DNA of 64,000 bases from Exiguobacterium acetylicum (GTDB taxonomy: Bacteria > Bacillota > Bacilli > Exiguobacteriales > Exiguobacteriaceae): contig NZ_CP081878.1 in the NCBI RefSeq assembly GCF_022170825.1, positions 2,072,001 to 2,136,000 on the forward strand, in the 5' to 3' direction. A model generated the notes under the pieces. That model saw only the letters and a list, made by a program, of their open reading frames with translations. It searched no databases and was not told the DNA's origin. Shown here piece by piece: positions 13,651-23,012 of the stretch (positions within the stretch are counted from its first letter, which is position 1; the number at the start of each line of letters is the position of its first letter). The translations under genes and the position numbers were made by a program.

Positions 13651-13679
13651 ACTCTACCGTTTTATTAGAAAAACGTCAA
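13651..13679 (-). promoter_or_regulatory. Candidate sigma-A promoter of the pyr operon
   Basis: TTGACG (13674-13679) and TAGAGT (13651-13656) are separated by 17 bp on the minus strand. The -35 box includes the rluD stop codon. The -10 box matches consensus at four of six positions. Confidence 0.6.
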
Positions 13680-14599
13680 GACTCTAATTCAAGTTTTTTC
13701 AACTGACCGATCTCGAATGTCATCTCTTCCGGGAGTGGTGCTTCAAAACGCATCCATTCGCCTGTTCGTGGATGTTCGAAGCCAAGAACCGCAGCGTGCA
13801 AGGCTTGACCATTCATTTTCATCGTCTTACGTGGACCATATTTCGGGTCACCAGCGAGCGGGAAACCGATATAACGCATATGCACACGAATCTGGTGTGT
13901 CCGCCCTGTTTCGAGTTTACATTCAACGACCGTGAAGCCTTCGTACCGATCAAGAACACGGAAATGGGTTACGGCAGATTTTGAATTCTTATCCGTCACC
14001 GTCATCCGTTGACGATCGTTCTTGTCACGTCCGATTGGTGCTTCGATCGTTCCGAGTTCGTGAGGAATTTCACCGTGAACGAGCGCGATGTAGAGACGTT
14101 CTGTCGTCTTCTCTTTCAACTGATGTGCAAGTGATTCATGCGCTAAGTCGTTCTTAGCGACCATCAACAGACCTGACGTATCCTTATCGATCCGGTGAAC
14201 GATTCCTGGACGTTTGACGCCATTGATGCCTGAGAGATCTTGACAGTGGTGTAATAAGGCGTTGACAAGCGTTCCTGAGACATGACCTGCCGCCGGGTGG
14301 ACGACCATCCCTTTTGGTTTGTTGACGACGATGACGTCCGAATCTTCATAGACGACATCAAGCGGGATATCTTCTGGTAAAATCTCGAGTTCTACCGCTT
14401 CCGGGATATGAACGTCAATTGATTCCGTTCCCGATAATTTATAGTTCGGTTTGACCACACGACCATCGACTTCGACGCGTCCCGCTTTTAACCATTCCTG
14501 TACTTGCGAACGCGACCATTCGTTTTGTTCTGCGAGCCACTTATCAATGCGCCCTGTCGCTCCATCCGCTTGTACGGACCATGTTTCTACTTCATTCAT
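13676..14599 (-). CDS. Ribosomal large-subunit pseudouridine synthase, RluA/RluD family (YlyB-like)
   Basis: This 307-residue enzyme has an N-terminal S4 RNA-binding domain (about 15-75) and a pseudouridine synthase domain with the catalytic Asp138 in HRIDKDTSGLL. Such enzymes isomerise uridines in 23S rRNA. It occupies the position of ylyB in B. subtilis, directly after lspA with an ATGA overlap, and is followed by the pyr operon. The exact target uridines cannot be assigned from sequence. Confidence 0.9.
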   Translation of the reverse strand: MNEVETWSVQADGATGRIDKWLAEQNEWSRSQVQEWLKAGRVEVDGRVVKPNYKLSGTESIDVHIPEAVELEILPEDIPLDVVYEDSDVIVVNKPKGMVVHPAAGHVSGTLVNALLHHCQDLSGINGVKRPGIVHRIDKDTSGLLMVAKNDLAHESLAHQLKEKTTERLYIALVHGEIPHELGTIEAPIGRDKNDRQRMTVTDKNSKSAVTHFRVLDRYEGFTVVECKLETGRTHQIRVHMRYIGFPLAGDPKYGPRKTMKMNGQALHAAVLGFEHPRTGEWMRFEAPLPEEMTFEIGQLKKLELES

Positions 14600-15072
14600 T
14601 TATCCATCGTTCCTTTCTTAGTCAACCGTTCTTCAAACATGACGCTGATCAGCATCGTGATGACACCAAACGTCAAACAGACGTCTGCGACATTAAAGAT
14701 CGGGAAATTATAGCCGAACGGGAAGAAGTGGAAGAAATCAACGACTTCTCCTCGTGCCATTCGATCGATGAAGTTCCCGATCGCACCACTGAGCAGTAAC
14801 GCGATGCTCCAAGCAAATACCTTATTTTTCGTGCCTTCCTTGTAGAGGAAGTAAATCAATCCAATGACGACGACGACCGTGACGATGAAGAAGAAACCGA
14901 ACTTCCCTTCAAGCATCCCCCATGCCGCGCCTCGATTTCGATACGAGTTGAGATAAAAGAAATCCGGAATGACCGTGATCGCTTGACCAATCGTCATATT
15001 TTGAACGACGATCCATTTCGTCAACTGGTCGACTCCAACGAGTAAAGCAGCAATCCCTAAGTAAAGCCACAT
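14596..15072 (-). CDS. lspA: Lipoprotein signal peptidase (signal peptidase II)
   Basis: It removes the signal peptide of diacylglyceryl-modified prolipoproteins in the membrane. The 158-residue protein has four predicted membrane segments and the two catalytic aspartates, Asp103 in GNFIDR and Asp130 in FNVADV. A TTG seven codons upstream is in frame, but GGAGG lies 8 nt before the ATG at 15072. The ylyA gene found beside lspA in Bacillus is absent here. Confidence 0.95.
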   Translation of the reverse strand: MWLYLGIAALLVGVDQLTKWIVVQNMTIGQAITVIPDFFYLNSYRNRGAAWGMLEGKFGFFFIVTVVVVIGLIYFLYKEGTKNKVFAWSIALLLSGAIGNFIDRMARGEVVDFFHFFPFGYNFPIFNVADVCLTFGVITMLISVMFEERLTKKGTMDK

Positions 15073-15144
15073 CCTATTGTCCTCCGCATCCAAAAATAAT
15101 GAGGGGCGTCCTGCGAAGTCGCAGCCGCCCCTCCCTTTGTATCA

Positions 15145-17880
15145 TTATAAAGAATTGACGACTTCAGTACAACGTGGGCAAAGCGTCGGATGAGCCGGAT
15201 CTTGTCCGAGTTCCGTCGAATATGTCCAACAACGTTCACATTTTTCACCGTCAGCTTTTTGAACCGTGATGCCTGTCGTCTCGTACATCTTATCCGCTGT
15301 TTCCACGAATTCGAGTTGTGAGACTTGGAGTAACTGTTCGAGATGATCAATCGTTCCAAGCAAGGCTTTCGTTTCTTCTTTCGGCGCGAGCAGAAGCTTC
15401 GCTTCGAGTGTCTTACCGACGAGTTTCTCAACGCGTGCTTCCTCGAGTGCTTTTAAGACATCATCGCGGAACGTCAAGAACGCATTCCACTTCTCGATGA
15501 GAGCAAGTCCTTCTTTTGAGACTTCAACCGTTTCCGGAAGATCCGTCAAGAAGATGCTCTTCGTCTCTACAGCTGGTACGAACTCCCATGCTTCGTCTGC
15601 CGTGTGTGGTAAGACGGGCGCCATCAATTGTAACAACGCGACGACTGTATCATACATGACCGTCTGAACCGCACGACGTGATGTCGCATCCGCTTTTTCG
15701 ATGTACAAGATATCTTTCGTGTAATCGAGATAGAACGACGACAAATCAAGGACACAGAAGTTGTGAAGCAATTGATAGACCGACATGAAGTCGTACGCAT
15801 CATAGGCAGCTTTTACTTTACCAACAAGTTGGTCAAGCTTTGTCCGCATGAAACGGTCTGACTCTGGTAAGTCTTCAAATGCGACTCGGTGCGTTGCAGG
15901 ATCAAATTGATCCAAGTTTCCAAGGAGGAAACGAACTGTGTTGCGGATTTTACGGTATGACTCTGAGACTTGTTTGAAGTTATCCATCGATGCGCGAACA
16001 TCCGCTTGATAATCAACGGATGCGACCCACAAGCGAAGAATCTCTGCTCCGAATTGTTGCATGACTTGAATCGGTGCGATCGTGTTACCGATCGATTTAG
16101 ACATCTTGCGACCTTGACCATCGAGGACGAATCCGTGACTGACGACTGCTTTGTATGGTGCTTTCCCTGTCGTTGCGACGGCTGTCGATAGCGACGAGTT
16201 GAACCAACCACGGTATTGGTCAGATCCTTCTAGATAGAGATCCGCTGGACGTGTCAATTCAGGGCGTGTCGCGAGAACACCGGCATGTGATGAACCAGAA
16301 TCGAACCAGACATCCATGATGTCCGTTTCTTTTTTGAAGATCCCGTTCGGGCTTGCTGGATGTGTGAATCCTTCAGGCAGCAAGTCGACTGCGTCGCGTT
16401 CATACCAGACGTTTGACCCGTGAGCTGCGAACAGATTCGCAATATAATCAATCGTTTCCGGTGTGACGATTTCCGTACCATCCTCAGCGTAGAAGATCGG
16501 AAGTGGTACACCCCACGCACGTTGACGCGAGATGACCCAGTCGCCACGGTCTTTGAACATGTTGTGAAGTCGTGTTTCGCCCCACTCTGGTACCCACTGG
16601 ACACCTTTGATCTCATCAAGGATTTCCGCACGGAAGTCCTTGATTGAAGCGAACCATTGTGGCGTCGCACGGAAGATGACCGGTTTTTTCGTCCGCCAGT
16701 CGTGTGGATACGAGTGCTTGATGAACGAAAGTTTTAAGAGAGCGCCTGCTTCTTCAAGCGCAAGACCGATCTCTTTGTTTGCATCCTCGTAGAACATACC
16801 TTCGAATCCAGGAGCTTCCGCTGTCATGACCCCTTTATCATCGACTGGGCAAAGGACGTCAAGACCGTACGCTTGACCGATGCGGAAGTCATCTTCCCCG
16901 TGACCTGGAGCTGTATGCACGACACCTGTAGCTTCTGCTGTAACATGATCGCCGAGCATGACGAGTGATTCACGGTCGTACAGTGGATGTTTCGCCTTCA
17001 TGTACTCGAAGTCAGCACCATTGAAGATGCGTCCGACCGTTGCGTCTTCCCACCCAAGCGCTTCGATGACTTCAGGAACGAGCGTTTCTGCCACGATATA
17101 ACCTTTTCCTTGGTACTCGATTCGTGCATACGTCAATTCTGCACTGACAGAGATTCCGAGGTTCGCTGGAATCGTCCATGGTGTCGTCGTCCAGATGACG
17201 AAATGATCCGTCGGCTCAAGGATGTTTTTCCCATCCATGACTTGGAATGCGACATAGATTGCAGCTGAACGTTTGTCCTGATATTCGATTTCTGCTTCAG
17301 CTAGTGCCGATTCAGAAGAAGGTGACCAGTAGACCGGTTTCTTACCTTTGTAGATATAGCCTTTGTTTGCCATATCTCCGAATAAACGAATTTGAGCAGC
17401 TTCAAATTCAGGCTGAAGCGTGATATATGGATTGTCATAATCCCCAAGAACACCAAGGCGTTTGAATTGGTCACGTTGGTGGTCGACTTGCTCTAGTGCA
17501 TATTTCGCACACAACTCACGGAATTCTGCGACTGTCATCGATTTACGATCAACACCGGCTTTTTGAAGTGCTGTTTCGATTGGTAATCCGTGTGTATCCC
17601 AGCCTGGTACGTAAGGCGACTGGAAGCCATTCATCGATTTATAACGGACGATGATGTCTTTTAAGACTTTGTTTAATCCGTGTCCCATATGGATATCACC
17701 GTTCGCATAAGGAGGTCCGTCGTGGAGGATGAATGTTGGTTTCCCAGCATTTTTTTCCTGTACAGCAGCATAGAGGTTCATCTCTTCCCAACGTGCTTGC
17801 ATATCTGGTTCGCGTTTTGGCAAGTTGCCTCGCATTAAAAACTCGGTCTTCATCATCAATAAGGTTTCTTTGTAATCCAT
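15145..17880 (-). CDS. ileS: Isoleucyl-tRNA synthetase
   Basis: It charges tRNA-Ile. The 911-residue class I synthetase has the HIGH-type motif (HMGHG within [13 protein letters not shown]), the KMSKS motif, a central editing domain and a C-terminal zinc finger with two CxxC pairs in CERCWTYS and CPRC. Upstream frame extension runs into the T-box terminator, so the start MDYKETLL at 17880 with an AAAGGTGAG site is preferred. A single-gene unit behind a T-box leader is typical for Firmicutes. Confidence 0.97.
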   Translation of the reverse strand: MDYKETLLMMKTEFLMRGNLPKREPDMQARWEEMNLYAAVQEKNAGKPTFILHDGPPYANGDIHMGHGLNKVLKDIIVRYKSMNGFQSPYVPGWDTHGLPIETALQKAGVDRKSMTVAEFRELCAKYALEQVDHQRDQFKRLGVLGDYDNPYITLQPEFEAAQIRLFGDMANKGYIYKGKKPVYWSPSSESALAEAEIEYQDKRSAAIYVAFQVMDGKNILEPTDHFVIWTTTPWTIPANLGISVSAELTYARIEYQGKGYIVAETLVPEVIEALGWEDATVGRIFNGADFEYMKAKHPLYDRESLVMLGDHVTAEATGVVHTAPGHGEDDFRIGQAYGLDVLCPVDDKGVMTAEAPGFEGMFYEDANKEIGLALEEAGALLKLSFIKHSYPHDWRTKKPVIFRATPQWFASIKDFRAEILDEIKGVQWVPEWGETRLHNMFKDRGDWVISRQRAWGVPLPIFYAEDGTEIVTPETIDYIANLFAAHGSNVWYERDAVDLLPEGFTHPASPNGIFKKETDIMDVWFDSGSSHAGVLATRPELTRPADLYLEGSDQYRGWFNSSLSTAVATTGKAPYKAVVSHGFVLDGQGRKMSKSIGNTIAPIQVMQQFGAEILRLWVASVDYQADVRASMDNFKQVSESYRKIRNTVRFLLGNLDQFDPATHRVAFEDLPESDRFMRTKLDQLVGKVKAAYDAYDFMSVYQLLHNFCVLDLSSFYLDYTKDILYIEKADATSRRAVQTVMYDTVVALLQLMAPVLPHTADEAWEFVPAVETKSIFLTDLPETVEVSKEGLALIEKWNAFLTFRDDVLKALEEARVEKLVGKTLEAKLLLAPKEETKALLGTIDHLEQLLQVSQLEFVETADKMYETTGITVQKADGEKCERCWTYSTELGQDPAHPTLCPRCTEVVNSL

Positions 17881-17913
17881 CTGACCATCTCTCACCTTTC
17901 GCTTTAAAAGTAC

Positions 17914-18175
17914 AAAAAAAACCAAGCTCATCCCTGAGATAGGGACGAGCTTGGCTAAACTCGCGGTACCACCCTACTAATCCTGCTCGTCAGTTCGACG
18001 ACACAGGACCGCTTAAGTACTCGATAACGGGAGTGAACCGGCATGGCTTACTGTTCGTCGAACGTTCAGTCATGCACTCCAAGGGGATACCTCATCTCTT
18101 TCGTTGCTCGGGCTTCCACCATTCCCCGATTCGCTGTCAACCGTCCAAGATGCGACGTGTCCTTGTCATTGATTT
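17914..18175 (-). ncRNA. T-box riboswitch leader of ileS
   Basis: The transcript carries the T-box core AGGGUGGUACCGCG (17962-17975). Its UGGU bulge fits a tRNA with discriminator A, as tRNA-Ile has. A 14-bp terminator follows (17922-17935 with 17941-17954, one G-U) with eight Us. Stem I shows a GACAAGG base and a GGUGGAAGCCC distal segment. The likely specifier is AUC at 18086-18088, in GGUAUCCCC. Uncharged tRNA-Ile would stabilise the antiterminator and raise ileS expression. Confidence 0.93.
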
Positions 18176-18178
18176 TAT

Positions 18179-18700
18179 TTATACGACATCGTCGTCATTA
18201 TACGCAACTGCTGGAACATCGTCAAGCGCTCCACGAGAAGAGAAATCAAACGCATCCCAGTCGTGGCTCGTTAATAATTCCATCTGTGCATCGATCAACA
18301 CTTTGAACCGGTTGCGGTAAAGCTCGATTTTCTTGCGCATCTGCTCGACTTCGAAGTCCGTCCGTTGCGCCCGACGCTGTGCTGCGTCTTGCAACTGCTC
18401 TGCTTCGCGTTCTGCTTGCTTTAGGATCAAGCTAGCTTCTTTTGAAGCATTCGCTTTCACTTCCTCAGCTGCTTCTTGTGCAACGATGATCGATTTATTT
18501 AATGTTTCTTCCATTGAACTGAAGTAGTCGACACGTGCTTGCATATTTTGAATGACTTCCTGTTGTTGACGATTCTCACGTAACAACAATTCAAAGTCCT
18601 TGATGACTTGATCTAGGAATTCGTTCACTTCATCTTCGTCATAGCCGCGAAACTTTCGTGTGAACTCCTTATTATGAATATCGAGTGGCGTTAATGGCAT
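18179..18700 (-). CDS. divIVA: Cell-division / polarity protein DivIVA
   Basis: DivIVA binds curved membrane at septa and poles and recruits other proteins. The 173-residue protein has the conserved N-terminal lipid-binding segment (PLTPLDIHNKEFTRKFRGY) followed by two long coiled-coil stretches. GGAGGAGG lies before the ATG. It is the last gene of the ylm block, after ylmH, as in other Bacillales. Its 3' end contains the ileS promoter. Confidence 0.95.
   Translation of the reverse strand: MPLTPLDIHNKEFTRKFRGYDEDEVNEFLDQVIKDFELLLRENRQQQEVIQNMQARVDYFSSMEETLNKSIIVAQEAAEEVKANASKEASLILKQAEREAEQLQDAAQRRAQRTDFEVEQMRKKIELYRNRFKVLIDAQMELLTSHDWDAFDFSSRGALDDVPAVAYNDDDVV
18197..18225 (-). promoter_or_regulatory. 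Sigma-A promoter for the ileS T-box transcript, inside divIVA
   Basis: TTGACG (18220-18225) and a perfect TATAAT (18197-18202) are spaced by exactly 17 bp. The promoter lies in the last codons of divIVA and would start RNA near 18190, just before the T-box. Confidence 0.8.
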
Positions 18701-18725
18701 GATGAATTCCTCCTCCGCATTTATC

Positions 18726-19496
18726 TTATCCTTTTAAAATACCGTATTGCAGCTTAATCCGGTCCCGTTTCGTTGATCCAAGAATCGCAATCAACTTAAC
18801 GCGTCCTGTTCCACGCAAAGAAAGTAAATCGCCTTCTTGCAGCATGAAACTCGAATCATCAACTACCTTATAATTGACCTTACTTTCACCTTGTTTAATG
18901 AGCGTCTGTGCTTTTTGACGCGAGAAGCCGAGAATTTCACTCACGACCGTATCGAACCGAAGTGAACTAACGAAGCCGAGCGTTTCTTCCCACTCTTGTT
19001 CCTTCACTTTCAAACGATCTTCTGCGTCAACACGTGAAAGACGAATCTTTGTCTTCCCTGCTCGTTCGACGTTTGCTTCAATGTATGTCGCGACTTCGTC
19101 TGCGACGGCAAACTGTACTTGATCCTGGATGATGACGTCGCCGAATTTGGCTCGTTTCAATCCGACGTTCAATAATGTACCGGTGACTTGACGATGAGAA
19201 AGTTCAACGAATTTAGTGGGATAATGAATGCGATAAATGGAAATGTCAAAGTCATCCGCGTTGTATTCATAATAATCTGGTGCGAGGATTGCCCGCTTTC
19301 GTTCAGCGCCTTCGAAACCGCCCTCAAAAAAGAGGGCGCATTTCGAACCGACGAGTTCTTGTGTGATTTGTTGTTCACGAGGATCTAGAAAATCCGTTAA
19401 TTTGAACGTATAGGTCGCTTCCACGTGATCAATCCAGTTCAAGACTGAATCGACGAATTCCCGCTCGCTTCCGCGATAATGATCATATACGCTCAT
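18726..19496 (-). CDS. ylmH: S4-domain RNA-binding protein YlmH
   Basis: This 256-residue protein has an N-terminal YlmH domain and a C-terminal S4 domain (about 180-245, with the segment FDTVVSEILGFSRQKAQTLI). The family is linked to ribosome quality control in Firmicutes, where it acts on stalled peptidyl-tRNA in 50S subunits, and it is genetically linked to division genes. Its ATG overlaps the ylmG stop as ATGA. Confidence 0.9.
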   Translation of the reverse strand: MSVYDHYRGSEREFVDSVLNWIDHVEATYTFKLTDFLDPREQQITQELVGSKCALFFEGGFEGAERKRAILAPDYYEYNADDFDISIYRIHYPTKFVELSHRQVTGTLLNVGLKRAKFGDVIIQDQVQFAVADEVATYIEANVERAGKTKIRLSRVDAEDRLKVKEQEWEETLGFVSSLRFDTVVSEILGFSRQKAQTLIKQGESKVNYKVVDDSSFMLQEGDLLSLRGTGRVKLIAILGSTKRDRIKLQYGILKG

Positions 19497-19768
19497 ACTA
19501 AAAAGATAGCTCGGATTCCAGATTGAGCCAAGTTCAATACGAGGAAGGCTACAATCGGCGAAATATCTAGCATGCCTCCGATAGGCGGGATGATACGACG
19601 GAAGGGCGCTAAGAACGGCTCGACCAACATCGCGAGCACTTGTCCGAATTTCGAATCACGGGCATTCGGGAACCACGAAAGTAAAATATAAACGATCATG
19701 ACATAGCTGTAATATTGCAGCAATGTGCTTAATGTACGACCAATTGCGTACATCACTTGAGAATCCAT
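19493..19768 (-). CDS. ylmG: YggT/YlmG-family membrane protein
   Basis: This 91-residue protein has two hydrophobic segments (roughly 5-30 and 65-90) flanking the family signature WFPNARDS...FLAPFRRIIPP. The role is not settled; gene linkage suggests envelope or division functions. The ATG at 19768 has AAGGGG 8 nt upstream. A GTG three codons earlier overlaps that site and is less likely. It begins 2 nt after the sepF stop. Confidence 0.88.
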   Translation of the reverse strand: MDSQVMYAIGRTLSTLLQYYSYVMIVYILLSWFPNARDSKFGQVLAMLVEPFLAPFRRIIPPIGGMLDISPIVAFLVLNLAQSGIRAIFLV

Positions 19769-19770
19769 GC

Positions 19771-20268
19771 TTACCACCCCTTATGATTAATATCATCTTC
19801 TCCAAGAAGATTCGAGATGCTACCTGCCAACTCGACATTGTTCGGGACACAGAGGAGGGTATTCTGACTGATCGTCGTGATTGTTCCATCAAGAGCGAAC
19901 ACGACACCAGACAAGAAATTGATCATCTGTCGTGATTGATCTTTTGACATACGCTGCATATTGACGATAACCGCACGGTTTTGACGAAGATGTTCCCCAA
20001 TTTCTTGGGCTTCGTTAAAGACACGTGGTTCACTCAAGATGACTTGCGATTTCGTTTTTTTCGTTGCATGAAGCGGCACGATATTCGATTGTCTCACGCT
20101 GTCCTCCTTTTGAGTAACACTTGGGGTAGATTCCTCGTAATACTCTTCGTACTCTTGTTGCGACGTACCTCTACCTTTATTTATTGTAGCATCATTTTCA
20201 TATTCAAGTTCATCTAAATCGTCGCTGTTTCCGAGAAATAGATTTTGCATTTTTGATTTGAAGCCCAT
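19771..20268 (-). CDS. sepF: Cell-division protein SepF
   Basis: SepF polymerises on the membrane and ties FtsZ filaments to it. The 165-residue protein has an N-terminal amphipathic segment (MGFKSKMQNLFLG), an acidic linker with a Glu/Tyr-rich stretch, and the C-terminal SepF domain (about 75-155). Two ATGs are close together; AGGGAG sits 7 nt before the one at 20268. The FtsZ C-terminal peptide that it binds is present in the FtsZ of this window. Confidence 0.94.
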   Translation of the reverse strand: MGFKSKMQNLFLGNSDDLDELEYENDATINKGRGTSQQEYEEYYEESTPSVTQKEDSVRQSNIVPLHATKKTKSQVILSEPRVFNEAQEIGEHLRQNRAVIVNMQRMSKDQSRQMINFLSGVVFALDGTITTISQNTLLCVPNNVELAGSISNLLGEDDINHKGW

Positions 20269-20290
20269 ATCCATTCTCCCTTCTTCTCGT

Positions 20291-20962
20291 TTAGGTGTGA
20301 ACAAGCGTCGTCCCGATTCGAACGAACGTCGCCCCTTCTTCGATGGCAATCTCAAAATCAGATGACATCCCCATGGATAACTCCGTACATGGAGCATACG
20401 ACAATTTTTTCGCCTTGACCTCTTCTTGCAATGTTTTTAACGACCGGAATACTTCACGTATACGCGTCTCATCTTCCGTCAATGGTGCCATCGTCATCAG
20501 TCCAATGACACGAATCGCTGGATACTGCCCGATTTCATGTAAAAACGATGGCACATCCTCCGGTGCGATGCCTTGCTTCGATTCTTCTCCAGAAACATTG
20601 ACTTGAATGAAACAATCAATCGTCCGGTCCGTTCGTTTATTGATCTCTTCCGCCAAATGAAGACGGTCGAGGGAATGCAACACGTCAATGGCATCGATGA
20701 TTTGACGAACTTTGCGTGTCTGTAACGTGCCGATGAAGTGCCACGTACAAGCGGTTCGTCCGAGTTCTGCCTGCTTTTCGAGCAACCCTTCCGGTCGATT
20801 TTCTCCGAGATGTGTCACGCCTGCGGCTAATAATTCAGAAGCAACTTGACTTGAGACTGATTTCGTCACACCAATCAGCTGTACCTGCTTTTTAGAAGAA
20901 CTCTTTTCAGTTGCTTGTTCCATCCGTTGTGTAACATTTTGTACGTTTTCAAGAATTGACAT
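20291..20962 (-). CDS. ylmE: PLP homeostasis protein, YggS/YlmE family
   Basis: This 223-residue protein is a single-domain alanine-racemase-fold PLP binder, with the PLP lysine Lys34 in LIGVTKSV and a C-terminal SMGMSSDFEIAIEEG phosphate-binding segment. The family buffers free pyridoxal phosphate and influences amino-acid pools; no racemase activity is expected. Its start lies 14 nt inside ylmD, with AAAGGAG 7 nt before the ATG. Confidence 0.93.
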   Translation of the reverse strand: MSILENVQNVTQRMEQATEKSSSKKQVQLIGVTKSVSSQVASELLAAGVTHLGENRPEGLLEKQAELGRTACTWHFIGTLQTRKVRQIIDAIDVLHSLDRLHLAEEINKRTDRTIDCFIQVNVSGEESKQGIAPEDVPSFLHEIGQYPAIRVIGLMTMAPLTEDETRIREVFRSLKTLQEEVKAKKLSYAPCTELSMGMSSDFEIAIEEGATFVRIGTTLVHT

Positions 20963-21725
20963 CCAATGACTCCTTTACGATCAAACTTGCAAACCGACCA
21001 CCGTGGTCGCCATGGCGATAAGAGAAGTAATCTTCCGCCTGACAGTGTGTACATAGACCTGAGTCAAGGACGTCGCCTACTCCACATCGTTCAGCTAGCG
21101 CAGCATTCGTTTTTTGTAGCGATAACATCGCTTTTCCATCTTCCTTGCGTATGTAAGGAGACTCGTCTAGTTCGAGCGCATCAATGGCATCGATGACCGG
21201 TTGATCGACTTCGTAACAACAGTCCCGAATCGATGGACCGATGACCATTTGAATGGAAGATCGACTAGCACCCGCACGTTCCATCTGTTTTACGGTTTCC
21301 TCGACGATATTACTAACGGTTCCTCGCCATCCGGCGTGCGTGTTCGCAATGATACCTGTTGTCGGATCACAGAAAATTAATGGAACACAGTCAGCGAAGA
21401 GCATCATCAGTAAGACATTCGAATCAGTCGTCACCAATCCATCTGTACCCGGAATCGCCGTTTCGTAATCCAAAGCACCACGTCCAGAATCAAGTGTCGT
21501 CACCTGTTCGACATGATTCCCGTGGATTTGCTGTGCCCAAATCGAGTTCTCAAGTGATAAATCCAGCTGACGTGCAATGACTTGTCGGTTCTGAATGACA
21601 CCATCCCGGTCATCGTTGACATGCAGTCCTAGATTGCCATTCTCATGTGGTGCAGCGAATTTCGTCGTAAAGGCGGCACGTACGGTACCAGTTGGTGTAT
21701 CCCATTTGATCCATTGTCCAAACAT
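20949..21725 (-). CDS. ylmD: Multicopper-oxidase-like / purine nucleoside phosphorylase protein, YfiH family (YlmD)
   Basis: This 258-residue protein has the YfiH zinc site: His68 or His71 in QQIHGNHV, Cys113 in ADCVP and His130 in HAGWRG. Human and bacterial relatives act on purine nucleosides with phosphate, so an enzymatic role in nucleoside metabolism is likely. Two ATGs are close; GGAGG is 7 nt before the second, at 21725. A terminator separates it from ftsZ, so ylmD to divIVA is probably its own unit. Bacillus has sporulation sigma genes in this gap; here there are none. Confidence 0.9.
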   Translation of the reverse strand: MFGQWIKWDTPTGTVRAAFTTKFAAPHENGNLGLHVNDDRDGVIQNRQVIARQLDLSLENSIWAQQIHGNHVEQVTTLDSGRGALDYETAIPGTDGLVTTDSNVLLMMLFADCVPLIFCDPTTGIIANTHAGWRGTVSNIVEETVKQMERAGASRSSIQMVIGPSIRDCCYEVDQPVIDAIDALELDESPYIRKEDGKAMLSLQKTNAALAERCGVGDVLDSGLCTHCQAEDYFSYRHGDHGGRFASLIVKESLDVNS

Positions 21726-21746
21726 GTTCATGCCTCCTTCGATTTT

Positions 21747-21779
21747 AAAAAAAGAGGCGCCGCTTTCGCGACACCTCTT
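21747..21779 (-). terminator. Terminator after ftsZ
   Basis: A 12-bp stem (21752-21763 with 21768-21779, two G-U pairs) capped by a GAAA tetraloop is followed by seven Ts on the minus strand, 30 nt past the ftsZ stop. Confidence 0.9.
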
Positions 21780-21809
21780 GGTTTAGCAGTCGTGTCACTG
21801 GAAAATCGA

Positions 21810-22964
21810 TTAACGATTATTCCGGCGAAGGAAAGATGGGATGTCCATCGTTTCTTCGACATCTGGCGCTTTAGCCGGTTCAGGATTCGAGCTGACAGGT
21901 GTCTCTTCGACTTGTGGTTTTGACTCCTCTATTGGTGGTGGAGTCGCTTGTTTTTTCTTCAAGAGATTCTTCATCATTTCTTGTGCCGACGGAATTTCGA
22001 AATCAAGTGGTTCGTTTTCGAACTCTGTCGCGATGACTGTAACGATGATTTCATCTTCCAGGTTATCGTTGATGACAGAACCGAAGATCAAGTTGACTTC
22101 CTCATCTGCTGCACTCTGGACGATTTGTGCTGCTTCCGTCACTTCGTACAAGCTGAGGTTCGCACTACCAGTGATGTTCATCAGAACACCTTTAGCTCCT
22201 TCGATCGATGTTTCAAGCAATGGACTTGAAATTGCTTTTTTCGCTGCTTCTGTCGCACGGTGTTCACCTGTTGCGACACCTACACCCATCAATGCAGAAC
22301 CTTTTTCGGTCATGATCGTCTTCACGTCAGCGAAGTCGAGGTTGATGAGACCAGGTACGGCGATCAAGTCTGTAATCCCTTGTACACCTTGACGCAAAAC
22401 GTTATCCGCTTCTTTGAACGCTTCAAGCATCGGTGTGTTCCGATCGACGATTTCAAGCAACTTATCGTTCGGGATGACGATCAACGTATCGACTTTTTCT
22501 TTGAAGTTCTGGACACCTGAGACGGCATGTTGCATCCGTTTGCGCCCTTCGAACATGAATGGTTTTGTCACGACACCGACTGTTAAGGCACCGATTTCTT
22601 TAGAAATCTCAGCGATGACAGGAGCAGCTCCTGTTCCTGTTCCGCCACCCATTCCTGCTGTGACGAAGACCATATCAGCGCCTGAAAGAATTTCTGTTAA
22701 TTGCTCGCGGCTTTCTTCTGCTGCTTTTTTACCGATTTCCGGATTGGCACCTGCACCGAGACCGCGTGTTAATTTTGCGCCAAGTTGTAACTTCACATCA
22801 GCTTGTGACATGTTCAATGCCTGCGCGTCCGTGTTTACTGCGATGAATTCTACACCTTGGACACCGTGTTCAATCATTCGGTTGACGGCGTTCGAACCGC
22901 CACCACCTACACCGATGACCTTGATTTTTGCTACTTGGTCCATCATTTCATCAAAATGCAACAT
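21810..22964 (-). CDS. ftsZ: Cell-division GTPase FtsZ
   Basis: FtsZ is the tubulin homologue that forms the Z-ring. The 384-residue protein has the GTP-binding GGGTGTG signature at 106-112, a variable acidic/proline linker from about 320, and the conserved C-terminal peptide [11 protein letters not shown] that binds FtsA and SepF. A GGGGG site is 8 nt before the ATG. It follows ftsA by 48 nt, and a strong terminator follows it. Confidence 0.98.
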   Translation of the reverse strand: MLHFDEMMDQVAKIKVIGVGGGGSNAVNRMIEHGVQGVEFIAVNTDAQALNMSQADVKLQLGAKLTRGLGAGANPEIGKKAAEESREQLTEILSGADMVFVTAGMGGGTGTGAAPVIAEISKEIGALTVGVVTKPFMFEGRKRMQHAVSGVQNFKEKVDTLIVIPNDKLLEIVDRNTPMLEAFKEADNVLRQGVQGITDLIAVPGLINLDFADVKTIMTEKGSALMGVGVATGEHRATEAAKKAISSPLLETSIEGAKGVLMNITGSANLSLYEVTEAAQIVQSAADEEVNLIFGSVINDNLEDEIIVTVIATEFENEPLDFEIPSAQEMMKNLLKKKQATPPPIEESKPQVEETPVSSNPEPAKAPDVEETMDIPSFLRRNNR

Positions 22965-23012
22965 AAAAAGGGCCCCCTAATATTTTTTACTCATTGGATT
23001 TTTTTGTAGGCA

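Noticed and set aside
17881-17931. Longer IleS start
   Set aside because: It reaches into the T-run of the T-box terminator and has no ribosome site.
20269-20397. Longer SepF start
   Set aside because: The extension overlaps the end of ylmE; AGGGAG is placed for the ATG at 20268 and the membrane-binding N-terminus begins there.
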